A DNA stretch of 64,000 nucleotides from contig WGUO01000006.1 in NCBI GenBank assembly GCA_014867205.1, positions 1 through 64,000 on the forward strand. The letters run 5' to 3'. A program made the translations under genes and the position numbers. The number at the start of each line of letters is the position of its first letter. Position 1 is the first letter of the stretch. The notes below the pieces were generated by a model. That model did not search any database, was not told the DNA's origin, and was given only the letters and a program-made list of their open reading frames with translations. This document shows, in pieces, positions 53,421 through 61,748 of this stretch. This DNA comes from Muribaculaceae bacterium (GTDB taxonomy: Bacteria; Bacteroidota; Bacteroidia; Bacteroidales; Muribaculaceae).

Positions 53421-53819
53421 ATGACTGATCCAATAGCAGATTATCTGACAAGACTCAGGAACGCCATCATGGCCGGCCACCGCGTGGTCGAGGTTCCGAC
53501 GTCGAAAATGAAAAGAGAGATCACGAAGATCCTTTTCGATCAGGGCTACATCCTGAACTACAAGTTCGTGGAGAACGACGGCCCGAAAGGCACCATCAAG
53601 ATTGCCTTGAAGTATGATCCGGTAGACAAAGTATGCGCTATCAAGAACCTGCACCGCGTCTCGCGTCCGGGTCTGCGCCAGTACACCGGTTACAAAGATA
53701 TGCCCCGTGTGCTCAATGGCCTCGGCATCGCAATCCTGTCGACATCGCAGGGCGTGATGACCAACAAGGAGGCTCGCGAGCGTAAGATCGGCGGCGAGGT
53801 ATTGTGTTACGTTTATTAA
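53421..53819 (+). CDS. rpsH: 30S ribosomal protein S8
   Basis: 132 residues (MTDPIADYLTRLRNAIMAGH ... GLGIAILSTSQGVMTNKEA). Binds the central domain of 16S rRNA; in E. coli it represses the spc operon at the rplE leader. The C-terminal GGEVLCYVY is typical. Confidence 0.98.
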   Translation: MTDPIADYLTRLRNAIMAGHRVVEVPTSKMKREITKILFDQGYILNYKFVENDGPKGTIKIALKYDPVDKVCAIKNLHRVSRPGLRQYTGYKDMPRVLNGLGIAILSTSQGVMTNKEARERKIGGEVLCYVY

Positions 53820-53834
53820 TCAGGAGGAGGTATT

Positions 53835-54389
53835 ATGTCAAGAATAGGTAAATCACCCATCGCAATACCTGCAGGCGTAACCGTACAGGTAAAGGACCAC
53901 ACAGTGACTGTGAAGGGTCCGAAAGGAGAACTCACCCAGGAGATCAATCCCAATATAGAGGTTAAGGTAGAGGATGGCCACGTGATAGTGACGCGTCCCG
54001 ATGACGAGCGCGAGAACCGCGCGATGCACGGCCTTTACCGCGCGCTGATCCACAACATGGTGGTAGGTGTATCTGAGGGATATAAGAAAGAGATGGAGCT
54101 CGTCGGCGTCGGTTACCGCGCCACATCGAGCGGCCAGGTACTCGAGCTCGCACTGGGATACTCACATGCTATCTTCATCAAGCTCCCCAAGGAAATCAAG
54201 GTAGAAGCCAAGACCGAGCGTAACAAGAACCCGCTCATCATTCTCGAGAGCAGCGACAAGCAGCTTCTCGGCCAGGTATGCGCAAAGATCCGTTCGCTCC
54301 GCAAGCCCGAGCCTTACAAGGGTAAAGGTATCAAGTTTGTAGGCGAGATCATCCGCCGCAAGTCAGGAAAGTCGGCTAACGCCAAATAA
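53835..54389 (+). CDS. rplF: 50S ribosomal protein L6
   Basis: 184 residues (MSRIGKSPIAIPAGVTVQVKD ... CAKIRSLRKPEPYKGKGI). Lies near the GTPase-associated centre. It is preceded by AGGAGGAGG (53822-53830), a rare strong Shine-Dalgarno-like tract for this lineage, 5 nt from the ATG. Confidence 0.98.
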   Translation: MSRIGKSPIAIPAGVTVQVKDHTVTVKGPKGELTQEINPNIEVKVEDGHVIVTRPDDERENRAMHGLYRALIHNMVVGVSEGYKKEMELVGVGYRATSSGQVLELALGYSHAIFIKLPKEIKVEAKTERNKNPLIILESSDKQLLGQVCAKIRSLRKPEPYKGKGIKFVGEIIRRKSGKSANAK

Positions 54390-54402
54390 AAACTAAGGAA
54401 TT

Positions 54403-54744
54403 ATGGTATCCAAGATAGCAAGAAGAAATAAAATCAAAACCCGCATCCGCGGTAAAATTTCAGGCACCGCCCAGCGTCCGCGCATGAGCGTGTTCCGCTC
54501 TAACAAGGCGATTTACGTACAGGTAATCGACGACCTGAGCGGCAATACGATAGTTGCGGCATCGTCTAAGGGCCTCGAGGGCGGCACAAAGGTCGAGATC
54601 GCTGCCAAGGTAGGCGAGGAGATTGCAAAGAAAGCTGTTGAGAAGGGAATCGCAGAGGTCGTTTTCGACCGTAACGGCTACCTGTATCACGGACGAGTTA
54701 AATCATTGGCCGATGCAGCCCGCAAGGGTGGTCTTAAATTTTAA
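54403..54744 (+). CDS. rplR: 50S ribosomal protein L18
   Basis: 113 residues (RIRGKISGTAQRPRMSVFRSNKAIYVQ ... VVFDRNGYLYHGRVKSLADAARKGG). Binds 5S rRNA with L5. Normal length. Confidence 0.98.
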   Translation: MVSKIARRNKIKTRIRGKISGTAQRPRMSVFRSNKAIYVQVIDDLSGNTIVAASSKGLEGGTKVEIAAKVGEEIAKKAVEKGIAEVVFDRNGYLYHGRVKSLADAARKGGLKF

Positions 54745-54752
54745 TAGGAATC

Positions 54753-55271
54753 ATGGCAAAGAACAATAAGGTAAAATCTACAAATGATCTCGAACTCCAG
54801 GACCGCCTTGTAGCCATCAACCGTGTGACGAAAGTCACCAAGGGTGGACGTGCGTTCAGTTTCGCTGCGATCGTCGTAGTCGGCGACGGCAACGGAGTAA
54901 TCGGCTGGGGACTGGGCAAGGCCAATGAGGTTACCGCAGCCATAGCCAAGGGTGTGGAGACAGCCAAGAAGAATCTGATCAAGGTGCCGGTGCACAATGG
55001 CACTATTCCCCACGAGGTGGCAGCCAAGTTCGGCGGCTCGCGCATCTTCCTGAAGCCTGCCTCGGAAGGTACCGGAGTAAAGGCCGGAGGCGCAATGCGT
55101 GCCGTGCTTGAGAGCGTAGGCGTCAAGGACGTGCTCGCCAAGTCGAAGGGCTCATCCAACCCCCACAACCTCGTGAAGGCCACGATTGCGGCCCTCGACG
55201 AGCTCCGCAGCCCGGCCCAGGTTGCCCAGAACCGCGGAGTGAGCGTGGAAAAAGTGTTTAACGGCAAATAA
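54753..55271 (+). CDS. rpsE: 30S ribosomal protein S5
   Basis: 172 residues. N-terminal double-stranded RNA-binding domain (DRLVAINRVTKVTKGGRAFSF) and C-terminal fold (GSRIFLKPASEGTGVKAGGAMRA). Helps unwind mRNA at the entry tunnel with S3 and S4. Confidence 0.98.
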   Translation: MAKNNKVKSTNDLELQDRLVAINRVTKVTKGGRAFSFAAIVVVGDGNGVIGWGLGKANEVTAAIAKGVETAKKNLIKVPVHNGTIPHEVAAKFGGSRIFLKPASEGTGVKAGGAMRAVLESVGVKDVLAKSKGSSNPHNLVKATIAALDELRSPAQVAQNRGVSVEKVFNGK

Positions 55272-55279
55272 TCGAAGAG

Positions 55280-55459
55280 ATGGCTAAGATACAAATCACT
55301 CAGATCAAGAGCCGTATCAACGCGCCCAAGGTCCAGAAGGCGACTCTCGACGCGCTCGGCATCCGCAAAATGAACCATAGCGTGATCAAGGAGGATACTC
55401 CCGACATCATCGGCATGGTCAAGAGGGTTCATCATTTAGTGAAAGTGACTAAACTCTAA
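55280..55459 (+). CDS. rpmD: 50S ribosomal protein L30
   Basis: 59 residues from ATG 55280 to TAA 55457-55459: begins MAKIQITQIKSRINAP, then TLDALGIRKMNHSV and ends VHHLVKVTKL. Its position between rpsE and rplO and the GIRK-type motif are diagnostic of L30. Short but complete. Confidence 0.96.
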   Translation: MAKIQITQIKSRINAPKVQKATLDALGIRKMNHSVIKEDTPDIIGMVKRVHHLVKVTKL

Positions 55460-55473
55460 AGAAGACTCAGACA

Positions 55474-55917
55474 ATGGAATTACATAATTTACAGCCTGCC
55501 GTAGGCAGCAACAAGAAATGCAAGAGAATTGGCCGTGGCACCGGATCGGGCTACGGCGGCACTTCGACCCGCGGACACAAGGGTGCCAAGTCCCGCTCGG
55601 GCTACAAGCACAAGGTCGGTTTCGAGGGTGGCCAGATGCCTCTGCAGCGTCGCGTGCCGAAATTCGGTTTCAAGAACATCAACCGCGTCGAGTACAAGGC
55701 AATCAACCTTGACGCACTGGAGGCTCTTGCAGCCGCCGGAGCGACCAAGGTTACAGTCGAGGATCTCCGCAACGCCGGACTCGTATCGAAGAAGGCGCTC
55801 GTGAAGGTGCTTGGCAACGGCGCGATCGCACATGCTCTTGAGGTCGAGGCCAACGCCTTCTCGAAGGCTGCTGAGGCTGCCATCGTCGCAGCCGGCGGCT
55901 CTGTGGTAAAAAAATAA
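55474..55917 (+). CDS. rplO: 50S ribosomal protein L15
   Basis: 147 residues (RIGRGTGSGYGGTSTRGHKGAKSRSG at the Gly/Arg-rich N-terminus; PLQRRVPKFGFKN). An assembly protein of the 50S subunit. Followed by secY after 11 bp. Confidence 0.98.
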   Translation: MELHNLQPAVGSNKKCKRIGRGTGSGYGGTSTRGHKGAKSRSGYKHKVGFEGGQMPLQRRVPKFGFKNINRVEYKAINLDALEALAAAGATKVTVEDLRNAGLVSKKALVKVLGNGAIAHALEVEANAFSKAAEAAIVAAGGSVVKK

Positions 55918-55928
55918 CTTAACACACT

Positions 55929-57266
55929 ATGGGATTTACAAAAACGATTAAAAATATCTGGAGCGTAGAGGATCTGCGCAAGCGCATCGGCATCACGCTG
56001 CTGCTTGTGATCATCTATCGTTTCGGGTGTTACGTGGTCTTGCCGGGAATCAATCCCGACGAGCTGCTGGCACTTAAGAATTTCACTGCCGACGGGTTAA
56101 TGCAGCTTCTCGACATGTTCTCGGGAGGTGCCTTCTCTCAGGCTTCCATCTTCGCGCTGGGTATCATGCCTTACATCACTGCATCGATCGTGATACAGCT
56201 TCTCGGCATGGTCTTGCCCGCGTTCCAGAAGATGCAGCGTGAGGGCGAGAGCGGACGCATGAAACTTAATCAGTACACCCGTTACCTGACAGTGCTTATT
56301 CTCGTGCTGCAGGGTCCGGCTTATCTGATGAATCTCAAGTACCAGGTTCAGGCAGCCGGAGGCCACGTTGAATTAGGTTTCTGGACCATCGTGTTTATGA
56401 CGATCGTCCTTGCGGCAGGCTCCATGTTCATCATGTGGCTTGGCGAGCGAATCGACCAGAAGGGTGTCGGCAACGGTATCTCGTTCATCATCCTTATCGG
56501 TATCATCGCGCGTCTGCCGGAGGCGTTCATTCAGGAATTCACCGGTCGACTCATGAACTCACAGGGTGGCGGACTTGTTCTGTTCCTGATTGAGATTGTG
56601 ATTCTGCTCGCCGTGATCGCAGGTGCCGTTCTTCTGGTGCAGGGTACGCGCAACGTCCCCGTGCAGTATGCCAAGAAGGTTGTCGGCAACAAGCAGTATG
56701 GCGGTGCCCGCCAGTTCATTCCCCTCAAGGTGAATGCAGCCGGCGTGATGCCAATCATCTTCGCGCAGGCCATCATGTTCATACCTGTGACTCTTGTGGG
56801 CTTCAGTACTGATCAGACCGGTTTCTTCGGAGCCCTTACCGACATGTACGGCTTCTGGTACAATCTGATCTACTTCATCATGATTGTGGCCTTCACATAC
56901 TTCTACACGGCAATCACTGTGCGCCCGGCGCAGATGGCCGAGGACATGAAGCGCAATAACGGCTTCATACCCGGCATCAAGCCCGGCAAGCCGACAGTTG
57001 ACTATCTTGACTCGATCATGTCGAGAATAACGCTGCCCGGATCAATCTTCCTCGGCATCGTGGCCATTCTGCCGGCAATCGCGCATGTATGTGGACTTAA
57101 CCGCAGTTTCGCGTCATTCTTCGGCGGCACGTCGCTGCTGATTCTCGTGGGTGTGATCCTTGACACTCTCCGCATCGTGGAGGGTCATCTGATCATGCAC
57201 AAGTATGACGGACTGATGAAGCACGGACGCATCAAGGGACGTTCGTCGGGCAGCAGTGCCTTTTGA
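55929..57266 (+). CDS. secY: Protein translocase subunit SecY
   Basis: 445 residues with ten membrane helices. It forms the Sec channel that exports the many signal-peptide proteins in this window. Recognisable blocks: RIGITLLLVIIYRFGCYVVLPGI (helix 1), the plug region MQLLDMFSGGAFSQASIFALGIMPYI, helix 7 AAGVMPIIFAQA and the C-terminal loop MAEDMKRNNGFIPGIKPGKPT. The tail is basic and Ser/Gly-rich (GRIKGRSSGSSAF). Confidence 0.98.
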   Translation: MGFTKTIKNIWSVEDLRKRIGITLLLVIIYRFGCYVVLPGINPDELLALKNFTADGLMQLLDMFSGGAFSQASIFALGIMPYITASIVIQLLGMVLPAFQKMQREGESGRMKLNQYTRYLTVLILVLQGPAYLMNLKYQVQAAGGHVELGFWTIVFMTIVLAAGSMFIMWLGERIDQKGVGNGISFIILIGIIARLPEAFIQEFTGRLMNSQGGGLVLFLIEIVILLAVIAGAVLLVQGTRNVPVQYAKKVVGNKQYGGARQFIPLKVNAAGVMPIIFAQAIMFIPVTLVGFSTDQTGFFGALTDMYGFWYNLIYFIMIVAFTYFYTAITVRPAQMAEDMKRNNGFIPGIKPGKPTVDYLDSIMSRITLPGSIFLGIVAILPAIAHVCGLNRSFASFFGGTSLLILVGVILDTLRIVEGHLIMHKYDGLMKHGRIKGRSSGSSAF

Positions 57267-57291
57267 CAACAGGTGATTTTTTGAATCGAAG

Positions 57292-58071
57292 ATGATATAC
57301 ATCAAGACACCTGAAGAGATAGAACTAACGCGTGCGGCCTGCGATCTGGTAAGCCGCACGCTCGGAGAGGTGGCCAAATGGGTAAAGCCCGGGGTCACCA
57401 CTCTGAGGCTCGATACGATAGCAAGAGAGTTTATCCTCGACAACGGGGGTAAGCCCGCTTGCCTCGGTTATCACGGTTTCCCGGGCACACTCTGCATTGA
57501 GGTGAACGAGACAGTGGTACACGGTTTCCCGTCGAACTACGCCCTTCGCGAGGGCGACATCGTGGGCACCGACTGCGTGGCCGAGCTCAACGGATTCAAC
57601 GGCGACAGCTGCTTCACGTTCGCGGTCGGCGAGATTGACGAGAAGAGGCAGGCTCTGCTTGAGGCAACCCTCCAGTCGCTCTACAAGGGCATCGAGGCCG
57701 CCAAGGCCGGCAAGCGTGTAGGCGATATCTCGAACGCAGTGCAGACCTACGTGGAGCGCCGCGGCTACAGTGTGGTCCGCGAGATGTGCGGCCACGGAAT
57801 CGGCAAGAGCATGCACGAGGATCCTGAGGTGCCCAACTACGGACGCCGCGGAATAGGCCCCGTGCTGAAGCCCGGGATGCTTATATGCATAGAGCCGATG
57901 ATCAATATGGGAAGCAAGAATATTGTGATAGAGCGCAACGGTTGGGAGTGCCGCACCCGCGACCGCAAGCCGTCGGCACACTTTGAGCATACGATACTGA
58001 TCACCGACGACGCCCCCGACATCCTCACGACATTCGACTATATCGAGGCCTCTCTTCAGAATGCAAAGTAA
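57292..58071 (+). CDS. map: Type I methionine aminopeptidase
   Basis: 259 residues. Removes the initiator methionine. The metal ligands are visible: Asp pair in VGTDCVAELNGFNGDSCFTF, His in CGHGIGKSMHEDPEVPNYG, Glu in CIEPMINMG and Glu in HFEHTILIT. Lies between secY and infA as in many Bacteroidota. Confidence 0.97.
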   Translation: MIYIKTPEEIELTRAACDLVSRTLGEVAKWVKPGVTTLRLDTIAREFILDNGGKPACLGYHGFPGTLCIEVNETVVHGFPSNYALREGDIVGTDCVAELNGFNGDSCFTFAVGEIDEKRQALLEATLQSLYKGIEAAKAGKRVGDISNAVQTYVERRGYSVVREMCGHGIGKSMHEDPEVPNYGRRGIGPVLKPGMLICIEPMINMGSKNIVIERNGWECRTRDRKPSAHFEHTILITDDAPDILTTFDYIEASLQNAK

Positions 58072-58106
58072 TATAATCACAAGATCAGGAAAGAACTAAA
58101 GTCAAT

Positions 58107-58325
58107 ATGGCAAAACAGGCAGCAATCGAACAGGATGGAGTGATACTCGAGGCCTTGTCGAACGCAATGTTCAAGGTCGAGCTTGAGAACGGGCACGAGA
58201 TAACGGCCCATATCTCGGGCAAGATGAGAATGCACTACATCAAGATTCTTCCGGGCGACAAGGTCAAGGTGGAGATGAGTCCCTACGACCTGAGCAAAGG
58301 AAGAATATCATTCAGATACAAATAA
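58107..58325 (+). CDS. infA: Translation initiation factor IF-1
   Basis: 72 residues (AAIEQDGVILEALSNAMFKVEL ... MRMHYIKILPGDKVKVEMSPYDLSKGRI). An OB-fold protein of exactly standard length that blocks the A site during initiation. Its transcription with rpmJ-rpsM is conserved. Confidence 0.98.
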   Translation: MAKQAAIEQDGVILEALSNAMFKVELENGHEITAHISGKMRMHYIKILPGDKVKVEMSPYDLSKGRISFRYK

Positions 58326-58338
58326 AACAAAACTCGAT

Positions 58339-58455
58339 ATGAAAGTTAGAGCATCAGTAAAAAAGCGCACTCCCGACAGCAAAATCGTACGCCGGAAGGG
58401 TAGATTATACGTAATCAACAAGAAAAATCCAAAATTTAAACAGCGTCAAGGATAA
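58339..58455 (+). CDS. rpmJ: 50S ribosomal protein L36
   Basis: 38 residues from ATG 58339 to TAA 58453-58455: begins MKVRASVKKRTPDSKIV, then RRKGRLYVINKKNPKFKQRQG. The zinc cysteines and histidine of the classic form (CxxC...CxxxxH) are all missing, so this is the zinc-free type. The position between infA and rpsM is diagnostic. Confidence 0.96.
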   Translation: MKVRASVKKRTPDSKIVRRKGRLYVINKKNPKFKQRQG

Positions 58456-58461
58456 TTTTAT

Positions 58462-58469
58462 TACCTTTG
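58462..58469 (+). promoter_or_regulatory. Possible internal promoter -7 element before rpsM
   Basis: TACCTTTG matches TAnnTTTG and lies 23 bp before the rpsM start. The best upstream element is TTTA with a 23-bp spacer, so the -33 box is poor. A tentative internal promoter for the alpha block. Confidence 0.4.
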
Positions 58470-58492
58470 CACAAAATTTGTAAAAAAGCAAT

Positions 58493-58873
58493 ATGGCAGT
58501 AAGAATTGTCGGCGTAGATTTGCCGCAGAACAAGAGAGGAGAGATCGCGTTGACCTATATTTTCGGAATCGGTCGGAGCGCAGCGAGGACGATTCTTGAG
58601 AAGGCGGGAGTAGACCGCGATATCAAGGTACAGGACTGGACCGATACGCAGGCAGCCGCCGTGCGTGAGGTTATCCAGCGCGATTACAAGGTGGAGGGAG
58701 ACCTTCGCACAGAGATACAGCTCAACATCAAGCGACTGATGGACATCGGCTGCTACCGCGGCATCCGTCACCGTCTTGGACTTCCGGTGCGTGGCCAGAG
58801 CACAAAGAACAATGCCCGCACCCGCAAGGGACGCAAGAAAACGGTCGCTAACAAGAAGAAAGCTACTAAATAA
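58493..58873 (+). CDS. rpsM: 30S ribosomal protein S13
   Basis: 126 residues (RIVGVDLPQNKRGEIALTYIFGIG ... GCYRGIRHRLGLPVRGQSTKNNARTRKG). Contacts P-site tRNA and the 50S subunit. The C-terminal tail is Lys-rich. Confidence 0.98.
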   Translation: MAVRIVGVDLPQNKRGEIALTYIFGIGRSAARTILEKAGVDRDIKVQDWTDTQAAAVREVIQRDYKVEGDLRTEIQLNIKRLMDIGCYRGIRHRLGLPVRGQSTKNNARTRKGRKKTVANKKKATK

Positions 58874-58885
58874 CAAAAATAAAGT

Positions 58886-59275
58886 ATGGCAAAAAAGACA
58901 GTCGCAGCAAAGAAGAGGAATGTCAAGGTTGGCGCAAGCGGCCAGCTTCATGTGCATAGCTCTTTCAACAACATCATTGTGTGTCTCGCCAATGAGGAGG
59001 GTCAGGTCATCTCCTGGTCTTCTGCCGGCAAGATGGGCTTCAGAGGCTCGAAGAAGAACACTCCCTACGCAGCACAGATGGCGGCGCAGGATTGCGCAAA
59101 GGTCGCCTATGACCTGGGTCTGCGCAAGGTGAAGGCTTACGTGAAGGGACCGGGTAACGGCCGTGAGGCTGCCATCCGTTTCGTACACCAGAGCGGCATC
59201 GAGGTCACAGAGATAGTAGACGTGACACCGCTTCCGCACAACGGTTGCCGTCCCCCGAAGAGAAGAAGAGTCTAA
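58886..59275 (+). CDS. rpsK: 30S ribosomal protein S11
   Basis: 129 residues (HVHSSFNNIIVCLANEEGQVISWSSAGKMGF ... VTPLPHNGCRPPKRRRV). Platform protein near the E-site mRNA. The conserved GC at the Asn-Gly (HNG) isoaspartate site is kept. A 150-bp gap follows before rpsD. Confidence 0.98.
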   Translation: MAKKTVAAKKRNVKVGASGQLHVHSSFNNIIVCLANEEGQVISWSSAGKMGFRGSKKNTPYAAQMAAQDCAKVAYDLGLRKVKAYVKGPGNGREAAIRFVHQSGIEVTEIVDVTPLPHNGCRPPKRRRV

Positions 59276-59425
59276 TCGGAATTTTTTCAACAAAACAGAA
59301 TATTCTGAACCAAAGTCCGGCCCGAGTAGTCCTGAATGCGAATTGACCGTCACATACACTTCCTTTCGACGGTCGCGGCTGCGCTAAGGGACGCGCTCAG
59401 CGGATGAGCAAAAAAGATAGAAATA
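59276..59425 (+). other. Structured 150-bp spacer between rpsK and rpsD
   Basis: rpsK and rpsD usually lie close together. Here the spacer contains GACCGTC (59345-59351) pairing with GACGGTC (59368-59374), then CTGCGC-TAAGGGAC-GCGC around 59379-59396, giving two adjacent stem-loops 30-80 nt before rpsD. No T run follows. It is a plausible S4-responsive leader, but this is inference. Confidence 0.65.
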
Positions 59426-60031
59426 ATGGCAAGATACACAGGACCAAAAACAAAGATCGCGCGCAAGTTCGGCGAGGCCATCTACGGCGAGGACAAGGTG
59501 TTTGCAAAGCGCAACTACCCCCCGGGCCAGCACGGCCAGAACCGCAGGAAGAAGACGTCGGAGTACGGCACACAGCTGCGCGAGAAACAAAAAGCAAAAT
59601 ACACCTACGGTGTGCTTGAGCGTCAGTTCCGCAATCTGTTCGAGAAGGCAGAGCGCACCAAGGGCATCACCGGTGAGGTACTTCTGCAGCTCCTCGAGAG
59701 CCGTCTGGACAACCTCGTATACCGACTGGGTCTGGCACCCTCTCGTCCGGCAGCCCGTCAGCTCGTGCTCCACAAGCACATCAACGTCAACGGCAAGAAC
59801 GTGAACATACCTTCGTACCGCGTAATGCCGGGCGACGTGGTAACTGTCCGCGAGAAGTCGAAGTCACTTGAGGTCATCGCTGACAGCGTGGCCGGATTCA
59901 ACCACAGCAAATATCCCTGGATCGAGTGGGATGCCTCAATCATGGGCGGCAAGTATCTGCACCTGCCCCAGCGCGAGGATATCCCCGAGACAATCAAGGA
60001 GCAGCTGATTGTCGAACTCTATTCTAAATAA
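59426..60031 (+). CDS. rpsD: 30S ribosomal protein S4
   Basis: 201 residues. The N-terminal region lacks the zinc-binding cysteine set of the zinc form (MARYTGPKTKIARKFGEAIYG). The S4 RNA-binding domain RLDNLVYRLGLAPSRPAARQLVLHKHINVNG is intact. S4 initiates 30S assembly and in E. coli represses the alpha operon. Confidence 0.98.
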   Translation: MARYTGPKTKIARKFGEAIYGEDKVFAKRNYPPGQHGQNRRKKTSEYGTQLREKQKAKYTYGVLERQFRNLFEKAERTKGITGEVLLQLLESRLDNLVYRLGLAPSRPAARQLVLHKHINVNGKNVNIPSYRVMPGDVVTVREKSKSLEVIADSVAGFNHSKYPWIEWDASIMGGKYLHLPQREDIPETIKEQLIVELYSK

Positions 60032-60048
60032 TAAACACTAAGATACCC

Positions 60049-61047
60049 ATGCCAATTTTAGCATTTCAGAAACCCGACAAGGTCATCATGCTTGAGGCCG
60101 ACAACTCTTACGGCAAGTTTGAGTTCCGTCCCCTTGAGCCGGGTTACGGCCAGACCATCGGCAACGCGCTGAGAAGGATACTGTTGTCTTCGCTCGGCGG
60201 TTTCGCCATCAACTCCATCCGCATCAGCGGCGTGGCACACGAGCTGGACGTGATCCCCGGAGTAAAGGAGGATGTGACAAACATCATTCTCAATCTCAAG
60301 CAAATCAGGTTCAAGCAGGTGACCGAGGACCACAATGCGGAGACCGCGACGGTCAAGGTCGAGGGAAAAGATGTGTTTACGGCTGGTGACTTAGGTAAGG
60401 TTCTCTCGGGATTCGAGGTACTGAATCCCGAACTGGTGATCTGTCACATCGACCCGGACTACGGCTTCGAGATGGAGTATTCCATCAACAAGGGCCGCGG
60501 CTGGGTTCCTGCTGACGAGAACCGCGAGATGCTCGCGGGCGCCAGTGCCAACGTGATTGCAATCGACTCCATCTACACGCCGATCAAGAACGTGAAGTAT
60601 GCTGTCGAGAACTTCCGCGTGGAGCAGAAGACCGACTACGAGAAGCTCGTGATCGAAGTCACCACCGACGGCTCGATTCAGCCTAAGGAGGCTCTCAAGG
60701 AGGCTGCCAAGATTCTGATCCAGCATTTCATGATGTTCAGCGACGAGAAGATCACTCTCGAGACACCGCAGGAGGACACTCCCGAGGAGTTTGACGAGGA
60801 GGTGCTCCATATGCGTCAGCTGCTCAAGAGCAAGCTGGTCGACCTGGATCTTTCGGTCCGCGCCCTGAACTGCCTGAAGAGCGCCGAGGTCGAGACTCTC
60901 GGCGAACTGGTTGTCTTCAATAAGAACGACCTGCTCAAATTCAGAAACTTCGGAAAGAAGTCACTCTCGGAGCTCGACGAGCTTCTTGAGAAGTACAACC
61001 TTTCCTTTGGAATGGATATTTCAAAATATAAATTAGACAAAGACTAA
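60049..61047 (+). CDS. rpoA: RNA polymerase alpha subunit
   Basis: 332 residues. The N-terminal dimerisation domain (GYGQTIGNALRRILLSSLGGFAI) and the C-terminal UP-element/activator-binding domain (LNCLKSAEVETLGELVVFNKNDLLKFRNFGKKSLSELDEL) are joined by an acidic linker. Normal length. It begins 17 bp after rpsD, as in nearly all bacteria. Confidence 0.98.
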   Translation: MPILAFQKPDKVIMLEADNSYGKFEFRPLEPGYGQTIGNALRRILLSSLGGFAINSIRISGVAHELDVIPGVKEDVTNIILNLKQIRFKQVTEDHNAETATVKVEGKDVFTAGDLGKVLSGFEVLNPELVICHIDPDYGFEMEYSINKGRGWVPADENREMLAGASANVIAIDSIYTPIKNVKYAVENFRVEQKTDYEKLVIEVTTDGSIQPKEALKEAAKILIQHFMMFSDEKITLETPQEDTPEEFDEEVLHMRQLLKSKLVDLDLSVRALNCLKSAEVETLGELVVFNKNDLLKFRNFGKKSLSELDELLEKYNLSFGMDISKYKLDKD

Positions 61048-61055
61048 ATCGCACA

Positions 61056-61559
61056 ATGAGACATAATAAGAAATTCAATCACCTGAGCCGTAAGAAAGGC
61101 CACCGCGAGGCCCTGCTGTCGAATCTGGCGATCGCTCTTATCGAGCATAAGAGAATCTTCACGACTCTGGCAAAGGCAAAGGCATTGCGCGTCTATGCCG
61201 AGCCGCTCATCACCCGCTCAAAGAAGGATGACACCCAGAACCGCCGCCTCGTGTTCAGCTACCTGCAGAGCAAGGAGGCCGTAAAGGAACTCTTCGGTGT
61301 AATCTCAGAGAAGGTCGCCAACCGCCCGGGTGGTTACCTCCGCATACTGAAGACCGGTCATCGTCTTGGCGACAACGCCGAGATGGCAATGATCGAGTTC
61401 GTAGACTTCAACGAGAGCGCACTTGCGGAGACCGAGAACAAGAAGGCCGGCCGCACGCGTCGCTCACGCTCGAAGAAGGCCGCTCCGGCAGCCGAGGCAC
61501 CCAAGGCTGAGGCTCCCGTAGAGGAGGCTCCCAAGGCCGAGGCTCCCGCAGCCGAGTAA
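61056..61559 (+). CDS. rplQ: 50S ribosomal protein L17 with an Ala/Glu/Pro tail
   Basis: 167 residues. The core (1-125: MRHNKKFNHLSRKKGHREALLSNL ... GYLRILKTGHRLGDNAEMAMIEFVD) is complete. The last 35-40 residues after KAGRTRRSRSKK are a repetitive Ala/Glu/Pro/Lys tail (EAPKAEAP repeated), common in Bacteroidota L17. Last gene of the superoperon. Confidence 0.97.
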   Translation: MRHNKKFNHLSRKKGHREALLSNLAIALIEHKRIFTTLAKAKALRVYAEPLITRSKKDDTQNRRLVFSYLQSKEAVKELFGVISEKVANRPGGYLRILKTGHRLGDNAEMAMIEFVDFNESALAETENKKAGRTRRSRSKKAAPAAEAPKAEAPVEEAPKAEAPAAE

Positions 61560-61596
61560 TTTTATTGCACAAGAGTAAAACATATATCTTTAAGGT

Positions 61597-61634
61597 AAGG
61601 AGGGCATGTCCGTGAGGATGTGTCCTTCTTTATG
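61597..61634 (+). terminator. Probable terminator of the ribosomal superoperon
   Basis: AAGGAGGGCATGTCC (61597-61611), loop GTGA and GGATGTGTCCTTCTT (61616-61630) pair over 15 bp with four G-U wobbles. The T run is short (CTTCTTTATG), so termination strength is uncertain. Confidence 0.6.
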
Positions 61635-61658
61635 ATTATAGCCGCTTGTGGAAAGGAA

Positions 61659-61706
61659 TAATCCTGATCAATCCCGATTAATCCTGATAAACCTGATTAA
61701 TCATGG
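61659..61706. repeat. Degenerate 10-bp direct repeats (AATCCTGATT-like)
   Basis: About five tandem units of AATCCTGATC, AATCCCGATT, AATCCTGATA, AACCTGATT and AATCATGG lie in the spacer between rplQ and the cardiolipin synthase gene. They resemble the short repeats that expand in Bacteroidales spacers. Confidence 0.75.
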
Positions 61707-61748
61707 AAATTCTCGACTAAGCATGAATACCAGGATAATCGAGTTTAT

